Positions 24,915-36,600 of a stretch of 64,000 nucleotides of DNA are shown here, in pieces (the first letter of the stretch is position 1; every line of letters begins with the position of its first letter). The position numbers were made by a program, and so were the translations under genes. This DNA comes from Balanoglossus misakiensis (Eukaryota; Hemichordata). The DNA lies in assembly GCA_040954595.2 (NCBI GenBank), contig CM082590.2, positions 9,920,001-9,984,000 on the forward strand. The letters are read 5' to 3'. A model generated the notes under the pieces. That model was not told where the DNA came from. It saw only the letters and a list, made by a program, of their open reading frames with translations, and did no database searches.

Positions 24915-27871
24915 GCTGTCCCAGAATATCGCTAAAACTGAGCTAGCTATTTACATGTACTAAATATCCCGAACACCGTTCATGATCACGCAATCTCTTC
25001 CTATATCATATAGAAAAAATTAAAAACCGCCGATTTTTCATTGTTTGATATTTTCGCAATTGTAAGAAAGCAGACCTTAACTTTCCTTTCTCGGAGCACT
25101 GCAACTGTTTCCAACTTCGTGTTTAGTGTTTTGTTAACCTCAGAAACAATTCTGATAAGACGTGACATGCTTACAAGATATGGAAGCTTTGTCGAATAAA
25201 AACGATCCGGGCCAAAGCGTGGAAGTTATTCGGCACGGATTCGTCCATATGGTTTCCCTAGCTCGAGTTATTTCCGAACTGTGAGTGTCGTTCGGCATAA
25301 TTGATAGAAACACGCAGTTTTATCCGTGTGTTGTTGGTGATTTGCTAGTGACCACACAAGTCTTTTGATTTCAAAGACCGGTTGTTGTAAACTGTTTTGA
25401 AATACGAGGGAACGAGTACTTTGAACCGGAGCCTTCGGAATAAGCATCCATTGTAAACTTGTCGTCCAATTCAGTTTATCGTCTGCCTGTTTACTTCACA
25501 AGTCCCCCTCCCTTCTCCCTCGATCGACGTGCCATCTGGGAGAAATCCTCTAAATCTATCAGTATTCTGGAAACCAATGTAGCACAACTTTCGGGACAAG
25601 TGTCGTCTGCTCATACATACGACCGACGAAAAGTGACAATATGTGAAATGCCTGCTTCGGATGTAAATACGACGTGTTTATAATTCTATTGTGCAGTAAA
25701 CTTCAGCTGGAGTGTGGTACATTTTTTTCTTGGTTAGCGAAACAACCGATTTTAGTAACGTTCGCTTCTGCCGGCCATATGTTCGCGGCTTTTCTCGTTC
25801 TTCAGTTCTCGAACGATATCAATCATTTTGCAGAGTGAATCCTTTTGTTGTTTTGGTTATATTCGTAAATGCGCTTGACAGTATGTTTTTTACTGAAACG
25901 AGCCGTTTAAACTTACAGATCAGAGATAAACAAATGTTGTTATTATAAAGAGTGCTAACAGTAAACTAATTTGGCGTTGATAAAACGCCGAAAGATTGTT
26001 GCAAAATATTGCGACTATGCGCTTGCAGATGGCAACACCAAAATTAAACAGAGGCCATTTTAAAATGAGGTTATTTCTTGTCTTTTTATCTGACAGTTTT
26101 TGTCAGGTCTACCTAACGGTTTAAGTCTTGGTCTCTTGGTAAATTAAAGTAGACGAATCGAGATTGCATGTGACAGACACAGACGAGCAAACCCGCCATG
26201 TTTGTAGAGAAACAAGTTTCTAAATCGGGATACAGCTAGATTTTCTCTAAGCCATATGATGAATCGTCTGTCCGTGTGTAAGCAAAAATTGACCTCGCTC
26301 GGTACGACGGTAAACTCCACCATGATTTGAACCTATCACAGCCAGGAATGCGAACTTGCAACAGAAAGATTTTTCCAGGTAAAATAGAGCCTTTAAATTT
26401 CCTCAACCGATCACAGTTTTCAGTGCCGACAGTGACTGTTAAGACTGGATAAATATTATGATATCCGAAGCATTGACTGGTACACAGTACCGTAGAGCTC
26501 GTTCCACCATTGGGACACGAGTATACACGAACAATCCACTGCATATATATTTGATATCGCCAATTATTTGTCACCAACACTGACATCAATCTAGCAGATT
26601 GGAGTGCTTCTAACTCCCAAGACGCGACGCCCTTTCATTCCAGGGAGGAAAAGCATTCGTTTGCTACCAAAATCATCATACCCGAGTTCTGAAATTCAGG
26701 CAGACGACAATTTGTGGTCGTAAAGGTGACGACAATGCCGGCACAACTCAACCCTGCAACAAGGAACAGAACCGCAGCGCTGAGAACAATGCGGGTGCTT
26801 TTGCATTTTCCACGGAGCTCTAGTAAATAGTTTTTTGGTGTAGCAGCAAGCCAGTCTTAATCTGTAGTTCGAGAATTTAAACACACTCGGTTCAGTGGCA
26901 GGGGCATCATAAAACTTAAATAAGAATACGGATTGACTCGGGCTGTTCAGTGCACGTTACGTAAAACCTCATAAACCCGAATAAGACGAGCAGGCTTTGA
27001 TATATGTTGCCATTACCGACCCAGGCTCCACCCTTCGCTTATTAAACGACACGGCCTCCTGTTTCCCTGCAGTGCCTATAAACTCAAAGCATTTGACTTG
27101 TCGTTCTTTATGGAACAAATCAAAGACCAGCCGCAGTAGTTGTGTTCTTTGTCCCGCTTGCTGTTGTTGTCGACACCAGGCAGAGAAATGTCATATTTTT
27201 CTTCTCGGATATACATCTTCATCGTTCATGATGAGTCTCAAACAGGATGACATTTCGGCGAATATCTAGAATGACACATCGAATATAACTCGATTTGTCA
27301 AGTGCGCCTCATATGAGTGATGAGACTTAGAACAAAATTAATGAAAATCGAACTTTCTTAATTATGTGTGAAATTACTTCCGCAGTGAAACTATGGCGGA
27401 TGGACAGGCTGTAATGTCTCGTCACGTCGTCTTCCGGAGGCCAGGTTCATTTAGTCCCATGGTGCCAGGGTGGGCTTCGGTTGTCTCGCTCTCACGAACT
27501 TGTCTCTGATACAGATGAGAGCTTCTCTGTCGATTTTGGTCTTGTTGGGTCGATTCGGATTGCTGGCAAACCGATGAAGGTCCATTATAGACATTACCAT
27601 CCGTCACCTGCTACAAAAATGCCATCCACGATTTGCATTTCGCTTGATTCGCACCATCAGTAGTGATACCACCAATCCATGTATAATGAATCCAATATAA
27701 ACTTGATCCAAAATAAGTTTTCTTCTTTGGAAAAATTAGGAAACTGTATTAGCAACTAAATGCATCTCAAGATGTGTCTGTATATATGTTTCGGTACAAC
27801 AGTCCAGCATACCAAAATGGCGACGAACTTGATTACTCTGACACAACTGGTCCGCATAAAGACCATTCCCT

Positions 27872-27885
27872 GTAACCATGGTAAC
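27872..27885. promoter_or_regulatory. Symmetric RFX X-box-like site
   Basis: GTAACC-AT-GGTAAC fits the palindromic RFX consensus GTNRCC-(0-3)-RGYAAC. An ATG inside it opens a 99-codon plus-strand frame (27878-28177) that I could not assign to any family. Confidence 0.4.
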
Positions 27886-29015
27886 CTTTCGCCAATTGGA
27901 AGAAATACCATGCCTCCCAAAAGATAACTACGAACCACCACCTAGTCACATTTTAAAGCAAGTACCAGAACGCGGGGAAAAATCATCCTTCTCAAATAAA
28001 CTTTCGACAAGAACACTTATTTATTTATCTCACAAACGGAGCTACTACAATTTAACGACGAGACAGGGTAAAAACAAAAGAATAAATGTCAACATTTTTT
28101 TTCCGTTGAAAGAACTTGGTAAACGATCGTTAACAGACACGGCCCAACCGCCAAAGAAAAAAATCGGTGGGTATTGAAGTCATACTTGTTGGTAGTATAA
28201 GTTAGCTTGTTCTCCTCCTTGTTAAAAAATAAATTATCCTTAGTTAAATGATATGAAAGTACAGAAACTACATTTTTGTGGCGAACAATTACCGGGTTGT
28301 GTTGACATCAACTTTAGTACTTCGCAACGTATGTATAACAATATACACAGAGTAAAATAACAAGCTTGTAGTTTTTGAGCGTACTACGGGCAGAGGGCGT
28401 ACACACGAGAGGTTTGCTCACGATAAAGCGATCTCTAATGTCCATCTACACCGTAATGTATGATGAACTAATAAATACTCACAAATATAAATTTTTATCA
28501 CCCCATAACGTTTACGGCAGCCGGGAACACGTGGTTACAAGACGCGCACATGTGTGCTTGATTCACTCGTTCGAAAAATAACTTAAAAACGACATCTTTC
28601 AAGTTTCTTTGTCGTTTCCAGCGAAAAATAAACGTTATTTGAGACGCCTGTTGTCCCAGCCTCAGAAGAATATATGGTATTTCCTTTGTATGAGGATGCT
28701 CGGAATGTTGCTTAAGATAAAAAATGTCCCTAGCATTCCCCCTGCACTCTAACGTACAGAATATATATATAGCTTAGTGAGAAAGAAATGCCAAAATGTA
28801 CAAATAACAAATCTTGTTGAAAAAGTAGTGGAATATGTCAACCTCTGCAGCAATGCGCGGTTCAAAACCAAAAATCCCGAACTTCAAAGTAAAATCTGCA
28901 GCCTCATGTTTATACACATCATCGTTAAGTAAATAGTCAGCCGCTGGCCTATAGTGTGTCATGGTTAGTTTTCTGCCCCCCCCCCCTCTCAAAAAGGAAA
29001 AACATCGGCGGTTTG

Positions 29016-31316
29016 CTAGTCTTCGGGACTCGGTGGTCCTGCTGGTACCCTCGTGGCGTCTATACTTCCGTTCTTCGGGTCTTCCATAAGTTGTGATATG
29101 CTTTTAACATTGTGTTCTTTCTTCCATTTCATTCGCCTGTTCTGAAACCAGATTTTGATCTGTCGTTCGCTCAGCCCCAGCGCGTGCGCGATCTCGATTC
29201 TCCGTCTGCGAGTCAGGTACCGGTTGAAGTGAAACTCCTTCTCTAACTCCAGAGTCTGGTAACGCGTGTATGCTGTCCTGCTGCGTTTCGCTTCCATGCC
29301 GTTCGCACCTAGACCCCGAAAAGAATAGGAAACACCACATCACCCACAAAATCATTGAACGTGTCAAAGAAATGTTTACATGGGGGCGGGGGACATGCCC
29401 GCCAGAAACTGTCAGACGATAAAAATAATCGTCGCATTTGGCACATTCTGACCTGAAATACGGGAGTTTGGGTTCACAGAATTTCGTCGGCTGACTAAAC
29501 TTTAAACATCGGTAATTACTCGAGGAAACACTGGGAATTTGCAGCGGAGGAAGTTACGTGTGGAGATTATGGGGGTCTATTAACTGAGGTCGTTTGCGGT
29601 TCCAGAACACCATGAAATCGCGGACAATTCCAGTGATAAACCTAACGAGAATTCTTGACCCCAGTAGAGACTGTTTCTTGTGGTGGCCATACTTTCTCTA
29701 CAACACAAGGATAGGCTAATGACTACACTGAGACTCGCTCTACAAGGACGCAAAGACGTTTTATCAGGCCGACACCGACGAGTTTTGGAATATTTCCGTT
29801 CTCAAGCAAATGTGTATTTCTGACATGACATCAGACATAAACATGACAGACAATGCAATCAATAACTTCAACACAAAATCGGCACCAAAATATGTGGAGC
29901 TTTCTACGCATCTGTAGGAGAGTGAATATCACTCAAGTCAAGTTCATATGGCCCTAACCGCATTCAAAGCGTTTTAACAAAGCGATTGACAGTGCGAGGC
30001 GTGTATGACTGTAGTCGTCGTAATTTATTTTCAGGGAGGAGAATGATAGTTACTGGCGGGACGGGCCATAACAAAGGGGCTACATACGTCGTTCATATTT
30101 GCTTATAATACCTTACACTGAGGACAAGCTTCTGTCAAAACAACAGTATGAATGAAATTTTTCCAGAGAGCACCGTTTGGACCACTTGTGGTGACATAAA
30201 TCGGACCAAAACTAACCTAGTCATAAATTGCCTCCATAATTCACACGGATTTTGATAAAACTGTCATTTTTGTGGACAAAAAATGTCATTCACACCAGCT
30301 GAATGACGTCCAACGCTACTGTGTTACGTTGGAGGAATTAATAGCGTTTGAAATAAATCGTGGAATATAATAAATCTAAAGAAAGCATTTAGAATGACCA
30401 TATGATTAAGTAATGTGTTAATAGAATTCCCTTGGTAGCAAGCACATAACTTGGTAGTCGTTTGGCGTTTGTGTAATAATACGAGCGCACTCAGCGACTA
30501 CAAGTTGCCGATAGACAGGAGGTTTTTTCCGGTCGTTTCCGACTTTCAGCCACCAATTTAAGAACACCCTTCTTCTTTCCTGTCTACCGAGGCCCTTGAA
30601 ACTGTTTTGTTTTGGTCGTGTGGGTTCGAGAAATGCGGAGTTTACTTGTAGGGATCTTAAAGACCAGGGACGCTCTACTCGCCTGCTCGTTTTAAAGGGC
30701 TTGAATACGTAACGCACGCATGCAAGATCTGAGGGACTATCTGAGAGGTTGGGGGGATACACCGAGGTGCACATGCAGGATGGAATCGCTTCCTATACTT
30801 TGAAACATGTTTTTCTCAGTGTCTGTCCTTTTCCAAAGCTTTGAGCAACTGCAGAGATTTGTTGACATCCCCCTCACCTGAACTCATGTGCATTTTGCGC
30901 ATCCAAGGGTACACCATCGAGTCGGACTGTGAATTAACGGCGCCGTTGCCTGTGTTTTTCTCCGCTCCGTTCATCCCGTTGCCGCCGAGGCCGTTCTCCA
31001 GACTAGGAGACGTCGACGGCGTGTTCCTGGCGGCCGAGATCGGCGTCGTTTCCATGTTCGCCGCGATGTTGTACGAGGTGTGCGTCGGGGTATGGGTGAG
31101 TCGGTTGTTGACCGCCGGCGGCTGCAGAACGCTCGCTTCTGTCGGGTAGTACGGAGTGTCATGCTGGTTGGTATACTGGTAGCCCGCGTTGTAGTTCACT
31201 GTTGACGACGAAACGGGACTGTAGTGTCGGTTGCTTCCATTGTAGTGTTGCACTTGGAAATCCTGGCCATTTTGAAATCGGCTCGTTAGCGACGAGTTCA
31301 CAAAATACGAGCTCAT
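29016..31316 (-). CDS. Hox5: Hox5 (Scr class) homeobox transcription factor, complete, two exons
   Basis: Exon 1 is 31316-30878 and exon 2 is 29308-29016; the phase-1 intron (30877-29309, 1569 bp) splits Gly147. The donor is TCAG|GTGAGG and the acceptor is GGTCTAG|GT. The predicted protein has 243 residues. It starts MSSYFVNSS, has Tyr/Asn/Ser/Thr-rich N-terminal sequence, and carries the hexapeptide VYPWMRKMH at 135-143, which contacts Pbx/Exd. A short linker (MSSGANGME) leads to an Antp-class homeodomain at about 153-212, with [20 protein letters not shown] and the recognition helix [25 protein letters not shown] after the homeodomain and YPWMRK(M/L)H are Hox5/Scr features. It acts in the nucleus as a DNA-binding regulator of axial identity. 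It lies between mir-10/Hox4 and Hox6 on the same strand. The promoter module is at 31455-31477. No defects are seen. Confidence 0.96.
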
Positions 31317-31432
31317 TTGTCTTGTTTATTTGGGTGATTTGTGGCTCTTGACTCGCTCTAATGTCGATGATCGCAGTCTCGTTTGATGAATTGTACTGAA
31401 GACTTGAGCACACCCACCACAAGCTATAAAAG

Positions 31433-31442
31433 CCAAATAAGG
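31433..31442. promoter_or_regulatory. CArG box (SRF site) in the Hox5 promoter
   Basis: CCAAATAAGG matches CC(A/T)6GG exactly, about 117 bp before the Hox5 start and between it and the E-box. TATAAAAG lies next to it at 31425-31432, but it reads in the plus direction. SRF/MADS binding is inferred. Confidence 0.45.
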
Positions 31443-31454
31443 ATAAATGATCAG

Positions 31455-31477
31455 TCACGTGAACACCGCCACCCAAT
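31455..31477 (-). promoter_or_regulatory. Hox5 proximal promoter module: CCAAT box + TCACGTGA
   Basis: TCACGTGA at 31455-31462, 10-bp spacer, CCAAT at 31473-31477. In gene orientation this is TTTGATTGG, then a GGCGGTGT-containing spacer, then TCACGTGAC, with the E-box 139 bp before the ATG. TTTGATTGG is shared with the Hox6 module. Confidence 0.75.
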
Positions 31478-31492
31478 CAAATGGTACGCACA

Positions 31493-31505
31493 TGACCCGG
31501 GGTCA
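31493..31505. promoter_or_regulatory. Perfect palindrome of nuclear-receptor half-sites (TGACCC-G-GGGTCA)
   Basis: Two GGGTCA half-sites arranged as an everted repeat with one spacer base, 15 bp beyond the Hox5 CCAAT box. Nuclear-receptor binding is possible but ER1 is not a standard retinoid arrangement. Confidence 0.4.
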
Positions 31506-32143
31506 ACAGCATACACATGCTGCACTGTTTAATATTGCATTCACCAAGAAACAAAGGGAGATATTCTTGATAAAAATATATACATTTTAAAAATGGTCGC
31601 TTGCGAGGCAAAAATTATCGTCTGCCTGTATTAGTTCCGGTGATTCGAACTCGTTACGCTTGAAGTTTCACTTGCTGACCCAAAAATTAGAGCTCCGTAG
31701 AAAACAAAAACACCCGCATCGCAGTGTGACAACTGCAGTATTCCTGAGTAGAGTGAATCACACACTGAACTAAATCAGCAAACGTCAAAATCTTGTCCTC
31801 TGACAGAAAATCACTGTATCGTCTTACAAATTACACCTGACTTTTAGCCTCGGGTTCGCAGAACGTAGCTGCCATGTGCCCTGTCAGGTTGCAATGACTC
31901 TACAGAGCGTCGTAAAACGGTGTGTTTTATTGAAATTTGAAATGAGCCTCTAACAGTACGTAAGTAGGCGAGATTACGACACTGCAAATAAAAACTTTGT
32001 CCCAACATAAAAGGATGTCATTACTTTAACCTGTGAAATAACTCCAGCGCTGTCATCAAATTATAATTTACACCGGTTTATACTCGTTTCCGCATCTACA
32101 GTCTATAATATCAACGATTCCTGATAGGAGCAAGTCAACTCAC

Positions 32144-32297
32144 TTAAAGGGACAAAGTCTCTCTCTCGCTGCCCTTTTCCATTAATTATGTTTGATACAA
32201 GACACTGTTTATGTTAATATACATGTGTATATGTAGTGAATGAACGTTCAAACATAATTAATGGAAAATGGGGAAGAAGTGGGACTTGTCCCTTTAA
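32144..32297. mobile_element. TTAA-flanked fold-back (MITE-like) element, 154 bp
   Basis: The left end TTAA-AGGGACAAAGTC and the right end GACTTGTCCCT-TTAA are inverted copies, flanked by a TTAA that may be the target duplication. Long inner arms also pair: CCATTAATTATGTTTGA at 32179-32195 matches the inverted TCAAACATAATTAATGG further right. No coding capacity. The TTAA target suggests a piggyBac-type mobiliser, but the tips do not let me assign a family. Confidence 0.75.
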
Positions 32298-32750
32298 TGC
32301 AAGTGAAAATCGATTTGAATGGGCGACCACAAATACATCCGGACATTTTTGTCATTAAATGCTACTAACACAGAGACCGTCTTTTTATTTTGTTAGTTTT
32401 TAGGCTATTTGGGGACGAATTAATCTGTACTGACGTCTCTCAGAGAAATTCGACACATTTGAAATACCGTAGAGTACCAGCTTTTAAAAAGTACACGCGT
32501 GTATATCATTTGCTATCTTGATAAGCTCGTCAATAATAACAAACGATTTGTCATTCTTATCGGTGTTATTAATGAAACGCGATTTATCATTTGGAAGAGC
32601 TCTGCAATGTGTGAGGCCAGTCTAACAACACTGCTGTGTTACACCATACTACATCATTGCTATCTTGATGTTTTGAAAGCATTGTGGCCCTCACTGGCCC
32701 TGTTTTGACGAGGCTGTATAACAGTGGTACATACATGTATCCATACATGT

Positions 32751-32781
<31 letters not shown>

Positions 32782-32812
32782 TACAGACACAGACAGACAG
32801 GCAGGCAGGCAG
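32751..32812. repeat. (ACAG)n microsatellite
   Basis: Imperfect ACAG/GACA tetramers ending in GGCA units. Spurious poly(Thr-Asp-Arg-Gln) frames cross it. Confidence 0.95.
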
Positions 32813-33589
32813 ATGGGCTGGGCATATGCTTTTAGGAAGACAGGTAGAGACAGACCAGACAAGTATATCGGGTAAAATAATAGTACCATGGCAAACAGAC
32901 ATGCGTGATTAGCGAATATCCTTAAAATGAGAACTGACCACGCACACAACAGACGAACAAACACTGCAGTCTTCTGGGAAGGCAAATGGCTCGGCACAAG
33001 ATTTAAAACAGTGGCAGTTTCAGTCCACACACCTGTTTGCATTGAAGGGATGACTGACTGACCAATCAAAACACTTCATTTAGTCGCTGATTTGAAGTCG
33101 TGGAGGGGGGCATTTGATGAAAATCTGGAAACTCATCAAAAGTTACGACAGCAGCCCAAGTAGTGAGCGATGCCAGATAGTATGCAAATGAGGCAAACTG
33201 AATTCTCAATTTCAGGAAAAAGAGAAAGAAAAACACGACCGAAATCTTCTGCTTGTCATTACAATTGCAACATGTTCCTGTCGGTGAGATAACATCTACA
33301 ACATCTCATTCGAAGGCGAGTTGTCTCAAACGCATTTTTGTCGTAATGGAAATTGTGATTGTTGAAACGAAATTAAACGTTTCTTCTAGAAGAAAAAATG
33401 TCGTTTAGTTCCCACTTTTCTTATCAAACGAGATAAAGATATGTTTGGGGGCTAGCGGGCATGTTACCTTTCCAATACTAGTGTCTTGCCATTTAACAGA
33501 GGAAAGATCTCTCAGATAATGTTTTGACTGATTTTCTTTTATGAGACGGTTAACTATGGGTTCTTGTATAATATATATATGCTACAGGA

Positions 33590-33698
33590 TTTTTGTTCTG
33601 CACTCTACAGCATACTACAATGGATATTATTCTCTATAACCATCGTGTCACCATTGTTATTATTGTCAATCGAATTCAAGTCCGGACATGAATTCGAT
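33590..33698 (-). repeat. Dispersed repeat family, inverted copy, with palindromic end
   Basis: On the minus strand this reads GTCCGGAC, then TGAATTCGATTGACAATAAT, then AACAATGG and later TATGCTGTAGAGTGCAGAACAA. It matches, with divergence, the plus-strand copies at 44124 and 48076. The terminal 30 bp (33669-33698) form a near-perfect palindrome centred on GTCCGGAC. Confidence 0.65.
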
Positions 33699-36600
33699 TT
33701 CTCAGCAATACATCAAATGTTGTCTTAATGTATACAGACTAGAACGGTGTTGATGGGATAAATATTAAGCGTGGGACAGGAGTGGTTTTAATTGATCGTT
33801 GATGAATTTTTCCACGCCATTTTAAATAAGATAAGAGATATCAATTTGATTAGAAGGAAGACACTCCCCATCAGAAATAGTCAGCTTATTTTAACTCTAT
33901 ATACGTGTACTGCTTGCATTTTGATTTTATACCCTTTTTCGATCGCCAATTTTCTTTCTTTTATCAGCCATCCGTGATCCAGTAAATGAATTGTCGCTCT
34001 ACTGCCCCGGGACTATAAATTATTCCATACACTACATGGCAGCTGACGACATGTAACCTTTGCACTTTGACCCCAAACAGCAGTTATGACAATAGGCAAG
34101 CCCACACAGGACAAGGCACATACTGTATTGCAGGACAGGAAAAAAATGAACAGAAATAAAACCCGGGAACTTATCACATACAGATCCTGAATTCAATGTT
34201 CTATAGGGCCGATGCTTAAAATATCTGGAAAATGAAACAACGCCTCCCTTTTCTGCAAAATTAACGGCACATTTAGGCCTATAAGTAAAACCCGCCAATC
34301 CATCAATTCTGTGGCGTAAGATTACTAGTATAATTATATCTTACAGTACCAGCAAAAATGGCTTTGGACTCGGAAAAGTAAAGTTCAGCGTTACAAATAA
34401 TTTCATCACGTTATAATTAATATAGTTATAGATGGAAAGAAGCGTATGATAATATACGGCATGTTTTATCGTTTGCTGAGAATTTGTTTTTGTGTGGGTT
34501 AAAGGATTGGGCCTATTGGTTGGTAAATATATATTTTTAGAGGTTTAAAAATGTAGCTACACTACTCTACTCATCTGAGTCTACGCAGCTTAATTTACAG
34601 CGCGGGAGAACGATTGCGCGCCAAGTCGTGAGCGCGGGAACCGATGAAGCGTAGGACGCCACGCTGCTGTCTTGCAACAGGAAGTGGCACCGTCGCGCTG
34701 TGGCGCTGCTGCTATGGTAACACCGGCAAGAAATGTGACAAAATGTGGAAGTCTAAAACTGCACAATATATAGTCAAATTATCACTCTGAAAAAAATCAC
34801 GGTTTTCGTCGGAATTTTCTAATTTCGTTTCTCTTGTCAGGGGGTGTTTTTCAACTACTTGGCAAGACACGTGTCCGAGAAATAGACATACAAAGACAAT
34901 AGTGTAGCCTCATTGGCGCCCTGTCAATGCTTCCTATTCAATCAAGTAGAAAAATGTTGTAACATTTTATATAAGAGTACACACACAAGAAACAAAACAC
35001 AAGATACTGATAAATTTCCTTGGTTCAAACATATGATTTGTCCAGACAAGAAAAATGTTATTTGTAAAGCCTGAAAGGGGAACTGGTCCTATCAGCAGGG
35101 AAAAAAGACAGACAGAATGAAAAAAGAAAAAGAAAAGAAAAAGCCATGAGTTCATCAGATCATTCTAAAGTATTGATTTCTTCATACAGTATTAAAACAG
35201 CGGTAGACTTCACTTGTCCCAAGTAGGGTTAGGGATTTCGTACCAGACAGACAAAAAAAAATAACTTCAAAAGTTTTGAGTAATCAGAAGTACTCAATAT
35301 ACAGTAGGCGCACATGGAGACTGATAAAATGAATTTGTTATCGGTCTTATCAAAGGTTGAGGATGTTTTCACGATAACGACTGACGATACCGTTTTCTGC
35401 CAAAAATAACTGGATCATTCAGCTGCGATGTAGAATGACAATCGAACAGAATGCTTACCAAGTACATGTAGCTAACTTGGCTTGGATTGGTATGATCGCA
35501 AATATGAACTCGACTTAACTAACAAAGTTTTAATACTATTTCTTCACTTTTTTCTGTTTTAGGTTTACGCCAGCGAAGGAGCAGACGACAAGAGATTTCT
35601 AAAATTGATGTCAATCTACAACAAAGCGTACGTATTGCATTTCAGTGTTGTGGTTGCATTATATGTTTATAGGGATGGAATTTTATACACAACCCCACAA
35701 CGCCGACGTATCATTTTGTGTTCATTTAAATAAACAGATGCAGATAACTGAAAAAGTAAACACGCGTTCTAAGTTGATATTTTTTATTTATTCTGAATGC
35801 ACTGTCGTGTTTGCATTGTTCTTTCAAAATGGGGTCAATTTACAACACTCTGGGATTTTTGGTGCTCGTTTGTAGGCCGTTAAGAAATAGAAGAGAACTG
35901 CCAAACGTTCTGGCAAAATCTGCAATTTGTACTCATGATTTTAAATTGAGGTCAGACATATCGTTCAGGTAATAGGTTTTATTTTAGGCATACACTAACC
36001 CTTATATTTCAAACACCATTTTTAAAAATAAAGTTTGGAAAAAAAGGTGGCAATTTCATCAGTCTGTAAATTCGAACAATTGCGGGCAGATACAAAATGT
36101 TTGTAGGTCATGCCTCACGGTTACTATAGACACCCATTTGAAGGAATCATTAACTGATTCTGGATAAAAAAAGGCAAGCACCGACTCTTTAATATAAGAG
36201 TAAAAGGTATTCGAACGGTTGCACTGAAATAATCTCTTGTAGTCTGCGCGACTAATTATACTACAGGTAGCCCTGCGGCTGTTTTGTCGACGAATGACTG
36301 TTTACCGGGCCTTCAATTTTCCACCCAGCCCGTTAAAACAAGAAGGTTAGGATTTCTCTCCGACCCCTTTTTAAAAACCAACTGTTCTTGGCTGATAGGT
36401 CACTATTTAAGTTACCGTGTCCCCAAGCTAACGTTGCTAGTGTATGAGAATTCTCCCGCCTGCGGCATGTCAACGCGCAATCAAAAAATAGTCCAAATTC
36501 GATACATGTACATCAAACTATACTAGAAGGGACAACAAACATTTTTGGATTCAACTTTTTTGTACATATGGTGTGACTGGAATAACAAAAATAACCAACG

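Larger units (their letters stand above)
11296..29015. other. Candidate gene to Hox5 intergenic region (17.7 kb), no further gene recognised
   Basis: AT-rich non-coding sequence, presumably regulatory. Individually described items are the 12728 hairpin, two related inverted-repeat elements (12978-13145, 14211-14388), a GA microsatellite (15871), a tandem PBC-HOX site (16174), an orphan Hox-type promoter module (18589) and an RFX X-box (27872). CAGACGAC copies lie at 17613, 21980, 25602 and 26701. E2F-like sites lie at 11674, 14097, 20076 and 22047. Open frames of 60-144 codons occur on both strands without recognisable domains. A Hox5 polyadenylation signal may be the minus-strand AATAAA near 28021, about 1 kb past the stop. 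Confidence 0.5.

Noticed and set aside
27414-28177. Plus-strand open stretches around 27.4-28.2 kb, including a 99-codon frame from 27878 in good start context
   Set aside because: Basic, low-complexity tail, no domain recognised, and competing frames on the other strand; kept only as context for the X-box.
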